Source: a virus
Direction: 5' to 3' (one strand)
Virus record (IMG/VR): IMGVR_UViG_3300024344_000112
Coordinates: 1 to 25,758 of that record
Length of the DNA stretch: 25,758 bases
This document shows, one piece after another, positions 1 to 5,661 of this stretch. The notes beneath the pieces are model-generated. The model was not told the DNA's origin and did not search any database. It saw only the letters and a program-made list of their open reading frames with translations. The position numbers were made by a program, and so were the translations under genes. Each line of letters opens with the position of its first letter. The stretch's first letter is position 1.

Positions 1-13
1 TCAGAAAAAAAGG

Positions 14-220
14 GTGGCCTCAACACAAGGAGCAGCTGCTCCAGGTACAACTGCAGCATCAGGCGTAAAGCCGAATGCAGCAACATCAATCGGCGGCAGC
101 AAAGACAGCTCCCCAACACGCACCCGTACAGCTGCGGGCGGTCAATCTACCATCTTAACTTCGCCTTATGGCGATCTTAGCCAGGCACCAACCGCTAAAA
201 AAATGTTGTTAGGGGCGTAA
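14..220 (+). CDS. Small pre-portal structural protein (5' end uncertain)
   Basis: Short protein of about 68 residues, rich in Ala, Ser, Thr and Gly. Its C-terminus (STILTSP, then PTAKKMLLG) resembles the small hypothetical proteins often found directly upstream of the portal gene in T7-like podoviruses of proteobacteria. The stop codon lies one base before the portal start, so the two are probably translationally coupled. A GTG at 14 is the first possible start, but the frame is open to the left edge of the window with no stop, so the true start may lie outside. No domain, membrane segment or catalytic motif is visible. A virion-assembly role is inferred only from position and the resembling C-terminus. 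Confidence 0.6.
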   Translation: MASTQGAAAPGTTAASGVKPNAATSIGGSKDSSPTRTRTAAGGQSTILTSPYGDLSQAPTAKKMLLGA

Positions 221-221
221 T

Positions 222-1904
222 ATGGCACAAGCAGACAATCAGGCAGTCGTTTTACTTAGAAGGCTTCGCGATCTCGAAGAGCAACGCTCGAATTGGGAAA
301 CACACTGGCAGGAAGTCGCAGATTATATGCGGCCTCGAAAAGCCGACATTACAAAAAGCAGAACGCCTGGTCAAAAGCGTACTGAGCTGATTTTTGATGG
401 TACAGCTATTCATGCAGCTGAGATGTTAAGTGCATCCCTACATGGAATGCTGACCAATATGAGCACCCCGTGGTTTACTCTGCGCTACACTGAACCTAGT
501 CTTGAAGACGATGACATCGCCAAAGAATGGCTAGAGCTGGCAGAGCAAACTATGTACCAAGCCTTTCAACGCTCTAACTTTCAAGAGCAGGTGCATGAAA
601 TGTATGACGATCTTGTGTGCTTCGGAACGGCCATAATGTTTGTCGAAAAAGACGAAACTACCAGTTACCGATTTTCAACCAGGCACATTGCAGAGTGCTT
701 TGTGGCTGAAGATGAGAACGGGCGGGTCAATACAGTTTATAGAAAGTTTAAAATGTCAGCGCGGGCTGCCATGAACCAATTTGGCGATAATGTCAGTGAT
801 CGAATTAAGAACGCTGATAAAAAAGATCCGCATGGCATGGTTGAGCTCGTTCATGTGGTATTGCCGCGTGATGATCGTGATATCACAAAGAAAACAGCAC
901 AGAATAAACCCTGGGCATCGATGTACCTGGATAGTGAAGAAAAAACCATCCTGGGCGAAAGCGGCTACGATGAAATGCCTTATGTGGTGCCTCGATGGTT
1001 AAAGGCATCAACAGAAAATAATGGTTTTGGACACAGCCCTGCGATGAGCTGCCTGGCTGATACCAAGATGCTTAACAAAATGTCTGAGATTACAATCAGG
1101 GCAGCACAAAAGCAGATCGATCCACCATTGATGGTGCCAGACGATGGCTTCATGCTGCCGATACGAACTGTTCCAGGCGGCCTCAACTTTTTTCGGTCAG
1201 GCACAAGGGATAGGATTGAGCCCCTCAACATTGGAGCCAATCAGCCCCTGGGCCTTCAGATGGAAGAGCAGCGCAGACAGGCGATACGCTCTGCCTTTTA
1301 TGTGGATCAATTAATCCTGGCACAAAACCAGACAATGACAGCGACTGAGGTTATACAACGTACAGAAGAGAAAATGAGATTGTTGGGCCCAGTGCTAGGT
1401 CGGCTCCAGGCTGAGTTCCTGCAGCCCCTCATCGAGCGATGCTTTAACATCCTGAGCCGTGACAAGGGATTACCGCCGCCGCCAGAATTTATGGCAGGAC
1501 TTAACATTGAAATTGAGTATGTATCGCCCATTGCCAAAGCGCAGCGCAGCGGAGATGTTCAATCCATTGTCCGAATGCTTGAGATGCTTGGGCCTCTCCA
1601 GGGTATGGGGCCAGAGATTATCGATTGGATCGACATGGACGGCCTGGCCAAACACGCAATCAAGGTGCTGGGCATTCCAGCTGCTGTGGTACGGGGCATG
1701 GATGAAGTCGAGCAAATAAGAATGGAACGCCAGCAGCAACAGCAAATGGAACAGGAAAAGGCTGAGGCAGTCCAAATGGCTGAATCGGCAGGTAAAGCTG
1801 CACCAGCTGTTACCGCATTGAATGAAGTGGATATGCAAGCCCAGGCAATGCAAGAACAAGCTGCAGCAGCTGAAGGTGTTATACCGATTGAAGAGGTCGC
1901 ATGA
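222..1904 (+). CDS. Portal protein (head-tail connector)
   Basis: Protein of 560 residues, the usual size for the T7 gp8-type portal (Head-tail connector family). It would form the dodecameric ring at one capsid vertex through which DNA is packaged and ejected and to which the tail attaches. Typical features are the N-terminal RRLRDLEEQRSNWETHW segment, the early YMRP, the SASLHGMLTNMSTPWF block, PRWLKASTENNGFGHSPAM, and the TMTATEVIQRTEEKM helix near residue 370. The C-terminus is Gln/Glu/Ala-rich (RQQQQQMEQ), probably a flexible tail or coiled coil. It is the first large gene of the head operon, starts two bases after the upstream stop, and overlaps the next gene by ATGA. The family call is firm. 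Confidence 0.93.
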   Translation: MAQADNQAVVLLRRLRDLEEQRSNWETHWQEVADYMRPRKADITKSRTPGQKRTELIFDGTAIHAAEMLSASLHGMLTNMSTPWFTLRYTEPSLEDDDIAKEWLELAEQTMYQAFQRSNFQEQVHEMYDDLVCFGTAIMFVEKDETTSYRFSTRHIAECFVAEDENGRVNTVYRKFKMSARAAMNQFGDNVSDRIKNADKKDPHGMVELVHVVLPRDDRDITKKTAQNKPWASMYLDSEEKTILGESGYDEMPYVVPRWLKASTENNGFGHSPAMSCLADTKMLNKMSEITIRAAQKQIDPPLMVPDDGFMLPIRTVPGGLNFFRSGTRDRIEPLNIGANQPLGLQMEEQRRQAIRSAFYVDQLILAQNQTMTATEVIQRTEEKMRLLGPVLGRLQAEFLQPLIERCFNILSRDKGLPPPPEFMAGLNIEIEYVSPIAKAQRSGDVQSIVRMLEMLGPLQGMGPEIIDWIDMDGLAKHAIKVLGIPAAVVRGMDEVEQIRMERQQQQQMEQEKAEAVQMAESAGKAAPAVTALNEVDMQAQAMQEQAAAAEGVIPIEEVA

Positions 1905-2119
1905 ACATAGAAGATTTACGTGCTGCCCATAAACTGATTTTTAACACTGATGATGGTGTAGAAATTATGAAAGACCTGGAGTTGCGCTTTCATGTGCGAT
2001 CCCCCGTATTTTCGAGTGACCCATACGAGACTGCATTTCGCGATGGCCAACGAAGTGTAATTCTGTTTTTGCAGAATATGGTTAATGAACGGCCAATCAT
2101 GGATATTGAAGAGGAGTAA
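1901..2119 (+). CDS. Bbp19-like small phage protein
   Basis: Protein of 72 residues whose ATG overlaps the portal TGA (ATGA), indicating translational coupling. The sequence DLELRFHVRSPVF followed by ETAFRDGQRSVILFL matches the pattern of the Bbp19-like family, small proteins encoded between portal and scaffold in BPP-1-like and many marine podoviruses. Its molecular function is not established; position suggests a role in head assembly or the head-tail joint. There is no signal peptide or membrane segment. The end of the gene carries the GAGGAG ribosome-binding site of the scaffold gene. Confidence 0.7.
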   Translation: MNIEDLRAAHKLIFNTDDGVEIMKDLELRFHVRSPVFSSDPYETAFRDGQRSVILFLQNMVNERPIMDIEEE

Positions 2120-2123
2120 AATT

Positions 2124-2984
2124 GTGGCTGATGAACAGGTAGCGGATGTCTCAGGTGAAGCTGAGGTAGCACCGTCTGGCGTATTAAGTGCAACAGACAA
2201 TGCAGTAGCAGATAGCGGTAACTGGAGAGACAGTTTACCCGATGATATTAAAGATCACCAATCATTGCAGAATATTGCAGACGTTGGTGCCCTGGCTAAA
2301 ACAATGATCCATGCTCAAAGCATGGTTGGTGCGGAAAAGATCCCTGTACCTGGCAAGTGGGCAACCGATGATGATTGGGAGCAGGTTTACTCCAAACTTG
2401 GCAGACCAGAAGCAGCTGATGGTTATGAGCTGGATCTAGGTGAAGGTGAAGTTAATGAAGAGTTCGCTGGATCGTTTAAAGATGCAGCGCACAAAGCGGG
2501 GCTAACGCCCAGGCAAGCGCAGCAGCTGGCAGGTTGGTACAACGATATGACAGCTGAAGGTCTAGCGGGAGCTGAGGCTGGTAAAGTTGACATCGAGGCA
2601 GCGAAGGCCCAGGCCACAGCTGATCTAAGGCAAGAGTATGGGAATGCATACGATGAACGCCTGACGTTAGGTAACAATTTAATTGGCGAGTTTGGTGAAG
2701 AGGGGCTGATGGATCTGCGCCTCGAAGACGGCACGCCTCTGATTAACAACGCAGCTTTTGTGAAAACAATCATAAACGCAGCGCATTATATTAATTCTAG
2801 CATTAGCGAGGATAAACTGGTTGGCGATAAAGGCAGTGCAATGACACCAGCTGAAGCCGATGAGAAGATCCAAGAGCTGATGCGTGAAGATGGCCCGTAC
2901 TGGGATGGCAAACATCCTATGCATGAGAGCTATGTTCAGCAGGTACTTAAACTCAATGAGGAAAAGTACCCCGAAGAAGAGTAA
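2124..2984 (+). CDS. Capsid scaffolding protein
   Basis: Protein of 286 residues from a GTG start at 2124. GAGGAG at 2111-2116 is well spaced for this start, whereas an in-frame ATG at 2085 lies inside the upstream gene and has no such site. The segment WRDSLPDDIKDHQSLQ, then LAKTMIHAQSMVG, IPVPGKWATDDDWEQVYSKLGRP and ADGYEL, is the conserved N-terminal pattern of podovirus scaffolding proteins, which direct coat assembly and are lost from the mature head. The rest is acidic and helical (Ala/Glu-rich), as expected. It lies directly upstream of the coat gene, separated by a 147-base gap that holds a terminator hairpin, which could set the scaffold-to-coat expression ratio. Confidence 0.85.
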   Translation: MADEQVADVSGEAEVAPSGVLSATDNAVADSGNWRDSLPDDIKDHQSLQNIADVGALAKTMIHAQSMVGAEKIPVPGKWATDDDWEQVYSKLGRPEAADGYELDLGEGEVNEEFAGSFKDAAHKAGLTPRQAQQLAGWYNDMTAEGLAGAEAGKVDIEAAKAQATADLRQEYGNAYDERLTLGNNLIGEFGEEGLMDLRLEDGTPLINNAAFVKTIINAAHYINSSISEDKLVGDKGSAMTPAEADEKIQELMREDGPYWDGKHPMHESYVQQVLKLNEEKYPEEE

Positions 2985-3081
2985 TTCACGCTAACCGCCT
3001 GATAAGCCAGCTGGCCCAGGCAACGTGTTGGTAGAATAAATACAGGATAAGCGTTTGCCCCTGTAACACTAAACCCAGGGT

Positions 3082-3108
3082 CCGCATTGTGCGGGTAGCT
3101 TTTTTTTT
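3082..3108 (+). terminator. Rho-independent terminator between scaffold and capsid genes
   Basis: Stem CCGCA / TGCGG with a TTG loop (3082-3094), extendable by two G.U pairs, followed after five bases by nine T residues (3100-3108). The rest of the scaffold-capsid gap (2985-3081) holds the perfect palindrome GCCAGCTGGC at 3006-3015 but no convincing sigma70 promoter. If the hairpin works, capsid expression needs readthrough or a promoter type I cannot recognise. Confidence 0.6.
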
Positions 3109-3131
3109 AACTTAGACTATAGGAGGGTACA

Positions 3132-4186
3132 TTGAGCACCCAAATTACGACAGCCTTTAGTCAGCAGTTCAGTACCAATATCCAGATGCTGTCACAGCAG
3201 AAGGGTAGCTTGTTGCGGAATGCCGTTAGTGAAGAAAGTGTCACTGGCGAGAAAGCATTCTTTGACCAGGTAGATTAATTCCTGCCTAGTTGGGTGGTGA
3301 CATCCAGCTGAAAACTTGTCAAATTCGGGGAAGGCTTAACTGCTAATCCCGAGCGAAGCCCGAAAGGGAACGTGTAGAGACTTGACGGCAAGCATCTCTA
3401 GTAGATGAAGAGAAAGTCCAGCGCACAAAGCCGTAAAAGGTGGCAACGAAAGTTGTAGTGTGATGAGGTTCAGCAACTGCTGTTAAAAGGACTAGTAGAC
3501 ACGCCGATACACCATTATCGGATACACCCCATTCTCGTAGAATGGTAACAATGGAATCATACGAATACGCAGATTTAATTGACGATCCCGACAAAGTGTC
3601 GATGTTAATTTCGCCTCAAAATTCGTATGCAAACGCCGCGGCCTATGCCATAGGAAGGTCGATTGATGATGCCATTATTACTGCTGCGCTGGGAACAGCA
3701 AGCACTGGTAAATCTGGCTCAACATCTACGAGTAACGCTAACACGGTAGCTGTGGGATCTCCCGCAGCTGGATTAACAGTTGCAAAATTGATTTCCTGTA
3801 AAAAGGTTTTCGATAATAATTCTGTCGATCCATCAATACCACGCTACATTGCGTGTGGACCTGAGCAGATCGAAGACCTGCTTAATACCACGCAAGTTAC
3901 AAGTTCTGATTACAATTCAGTCAAGGCACTTGTACAGGGTGATGTTGATACCTTTATGGGATTTAAGTTTATAACCTCAACTCGTTTGAATGTTGACGGC
4001 TCTTCCTATCGCAAAGTATTTGCGTGGGCTGAGGACGGCATCAAACTTGCGATGGGTCGTGACTTGATGACTAAAATTGAACCACGCGCAGATAAATCGT
4101 ATTCCACGCAAGTCTATGTGTGTGCCACCTTTGGTGCCACTCGCATGGAGGAAGCTAAGGTTTGCGAAATCTTGTGCAGCGAATAG
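3132..4186 (+). CDS. Major capsid protein, split by a group I intron: join(3132..3271,3466..4186)
   Basis: Coat protein of 286 residues encoded in two exons. Translation starts at TTG 3132 behind a very strong site (AGGAGGG, 3121-3127). Exon 1 encodes 46 codons plus two bases, ending in FFDQV. Unspliced, the frame reads Asp and stops at TAA 3276-3278. Exon 2 resumes at 3466 and gives GSATAVKRTSRHADTPLSDT, then PHSRRMVTMESYEYADLIDD, exactly the run expected after FDQ-I/V in this podovirus coat family. The family supplies HK97-fold coat subunits; here it follows the scaffold gene and precedes a small structural gene. The in-frame ATG at 3542 is internal, so an annotation starting there would lose the N-terminus. 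Exon phase (140 + 721 bases) is consistent only with the proposed junction. Confidence 0.9.
3272..3465 (+). ncRNA. Compact group I self-splicing intron (about 194 nt, no ORF)
   Basis: All core elements are present in order. P1: exon end gaccaggU (3264-3271) pairs with the guide gcctagtt (3284-3291), with U.G at the splice site and one C/A mismatch. P2: 3291-3296/3301-3306 with a GTGA loop. P3: cttgtc 3315-3320 with ggcaag 3387-3392. P4: ttcggg 3324-3329 with cccgag 3348-3353. P5: short, near 3333/3344. P6: CCC-GAAA-GGG 3359-3368. P7: gact 3379-3382 with agtc 3415-3418. P8: catct 3393-3397 with agatg 3403-3407. P9 region: cgcac 3422-3426 with gtgtg 3458-3462, enclosing CAAC-GAAA-GTTG. Terminal G is 3465. 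P10: CCU 3281-3283 with the first 3' exon bases AGG. The core strings (AAATTCGG, GTGTAGAGACT, GACGGCA, AGTCCA) resemble the Azoarcus-type tRNA introns (IC3). Confidence 0.92.
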
Positions 4187-4199
4187 GGGGTATTGAAAA

Positions 4200-4658
4200 A
4201 TGGGTACAGTCTATTCTGATCAAAAAACTAAATGGGATCAAAACGATCCTGTTGAAATGGTTAAGCCAAACGAATACTCAGGTCGAGTGCGCGTGGCTTA
4301 TGGTAGTTACACTGCTTCGGCAGAGCAATCCGACATCCATATGTTTAATTTACCAAATGGAGCTCGTATTCTCTCAGGAACACTAACGCACGCTGCGTTA
4401 GGTAGTTCAACGACAGCCAGTGTGGGGCACGCCATCTACAATAACGCAGCTGGGACATCTGTCGCAGCTGATGTAGATGAGTATAAAGCTGCGGCAGCAT
4501 CAACCAGTATCACTACTGTTGATATTGCAGTAACTAATGCCCTTGGTCGCAATTCAGTTGTCGATGCAGACGCAACGGGTATACCAGTAACGGTATCCAT
4601 TGCGGGTGCTAACGGCACGGGACTCGTAGAGCTGCAAATGCTCTATGTTCTCGATTAA
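4200..4658 (+). CDS. Small virion structural protein (possible head decoration protein)
   Basis: Protein of 152 residues starting at ATG 4200 behind a GGGGG-containing site, 13 bases after the capsid stop. The first part (residues 1-60) includes YSGRVRVAYGSYTASAEQSD followed by HMFNLPNGARILSGTL. The second part is a Thr/Ala/Ser-rich beta-type sequence ending in GTGLVELQMLYVLD. Similar short proteins follow the coat gene in HMO-2011-like and pelagiphage genomes and are usually annotated only as structural. A capsid-decoration or head-stabilising role is inferred from position and composition. There is no membrane segment. The stop TAA (4656-4658) is in frame with the following oxygenase reading frame. 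Confidence 0.6.
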   Translation: MGTVYSDQKTKWDQNDPVEMVKPNEYSGRVRVAYGSYTASAEQSDIHMFNLPNGARILSGTLTHAALGSSTTASVGHAIYNNAAGTSVAADVDEYKAAAASTSITTVDIAVTNALGRNSVVDADATGIPVTVSIAGANGTGLVELQMLYVLD

Positions 4659-4679
4659 CTGAGACAGGTAATTTCGGGA

Positions 4680-5078
4680 GTGCTGACGGCACTCGAAGCT
4701 GAGACACTATCATCCCAAATTGGGAAGAGAAGTTTTAGTGAGCCGTTAGTCTCCCGAATTACTAATTTAATATTAGAAAATACCGATGCTGCAATTACAG
4801 ATCAAAGCTATTGCTGTGTCGAAAGAAATGCAGCTGGTCATCCCTGGCATTACGATACAGGTGATATGGATCATATGCTGTGGTGTTGCTGGTCAGCCAG
4901 CGTTTTATTAAGCCCGCCAGAGAATTTTACAGGCGGTGTATTTGAATTTCGAGATGCGAGTTACCAGAACTACCTGGACGCATTGATATTTAGTTCCGAT
5001 GAGGAACATCGTGTCACCCCGCATGAGGGTGTAAGAAAAGTTTTACTCATATTTCTAGGAGCCGCAAATGGCAAGTGA
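4680..5078 (+). CDS. 2-oxoglutarate/Fe(II)-dependent oxygenase (prolyl-hydroxylase-like)
   Basis: Protein of about 132 residues carrying the complete signature of the double-stranded beta-helix oxygenases: HxD iron ligands (HYD, His57 and Asp59), the distal iron-binding His in EEHRVTPHEGVRK (His110), and the 2-oxoglutarate-binding Arg119. FTGGVFEFRD (residues 83-92) is also typical. These enzymes couple decarboxylation of 2-oxoglutarate to hydroxylation of protein, nucleic acid or small-molecule substrates; the substrate here is unknown. The gene sits between head and tail genes and overlaps tail tube A by 11 bases, so it is expressed with virion genes. The start is uncertain: GTG 4680 is the best candidate, but a GGAG-like site overlaps it and the frame is open back to the previous stop. 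Confidence 0.8.
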   Translation: MLTALEAETLSSQIGKRSFSEPLVSRITNLILENTDAAITDQSYCCVERNAAGHPWHYDTGDMDHMLWCCWSASVLLSPPENFTGGVFEFRDASYQNYLDALIFSSDEEHRVTPHEGVRKVLLIFLGAANGK

Positions 5079-5658
5079 AGTGGAGACAATTAATTCCGCA
5101 TTAAATATGCTGGGTGCAACCAATATTATATCTCGTGGTGAGGACAGTAAATCAGCGCGTGTCACAAATCAAAGATTTGATGCGGTGCGTGATGCCGTGT
5201 TTCGGGCTCATCCCTGGAACTGCCTGGTAACAAGAGTTGCCCTGGCAGCTGATAGTGATACGCCAGCTTTTGATTGGTCATATCAATTTACGCTGCCAAC
5301 AGATCCTTATTGCCTTCGGGTGATGCAACTCGATTATCTGGATATTGATTTTCAGGTTGAAGGCCGAAAAATACTAACTGATGAATCTACCATCAATCTG
5401 ATTTACCTAGCGCGTGTTGAAGATCCTAATGAATGGGATTCGCTACTTAATGAAACTATTGCAGCACGATTAGCAGCCGACATAAGTTTTGCAATGGTGC
5501 AGTCAACGTCTCTGACCGCAAATTTGTATGCGCTCTATGAAAGCAAACTATCAGAGGCTCGATTTACTGATGCGACTGAGGGAACACCAGGCTCAATGAC
5601 AGGGGTAACGACTTCGGGTGCGCTACAGTCGGATGTACTAATTAACTCAAGGTTGTAA
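5068..5658 (+). CDS. Tail tube protein A (T7 gp11-like)
   Basis: Protein of 196 residues, the normal length for T7 gp11-type tail tube (adaptor) proteins that form the ring joining portal to nozzle. Diagnostic segments are the N-terminal INSALNMLGATNI, DAVRDAVFRAHPWNCLVTRV and WSYQFTLPTDPYCLRVMQL, and the C-terminal helical part MVQSTSLTANLYALYESKLSEA. ATG 5068 lies behind AGGAG and overlaps the oxygenase gene by 11 bases. The next gene starts three bases after its stop. The family call is firm. Confidence 0.88.
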   Translation: MASEVETINSALNMLGATNIISRGEDSKSARVTNQRFDAVRDAVFRAHPWNCLVTRVALAADSDTPAFDWSYQFTLPTDPYCLRVMQLDYLDIDFQVEGRKILTDESTINLIYLARVEDPNEWDSLLNETIAARLAADISFAMVQSTSLTANLYALYESKLSEARFTDATEGTPGSMTGVTTSGALQSDVLINSRL

Positions 5659-5661
5659 AAC

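Noticed and set aside
1470-1859. 129-residue reverse-strand reading frame inside the portal gene
   Set aside because: It is antisense to well-conserved portal sequence and rich in Leu/His/Cys, as expected of a shadow frame.
3009-3037. Possible sigma70 promoter with -10 TAGAAT (3032-3037) before the capsid gene
   Set aside because: No acceptable -35 lies 16-18 bases upstream, and the downstream terminator would stop its transcript before the capsid gene.
3132-4186. Capsid gene as a frameshifted or decayed pseudogene, or two separate genes
   Set aside because: The interruption has a complete group I intron core, and joining the predicted splice sites restores a perfect family-typical coat sequence; random decay would not leave both exons intact and in phase.
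3542-4186. ATG 3542 as the capsid start
   Set aside because: No ribosome-binding site precedes it, and the upstream in-frame codons (GSATAVKRTSRHADTP and onward) are conserved coat sequence, so it is internal.
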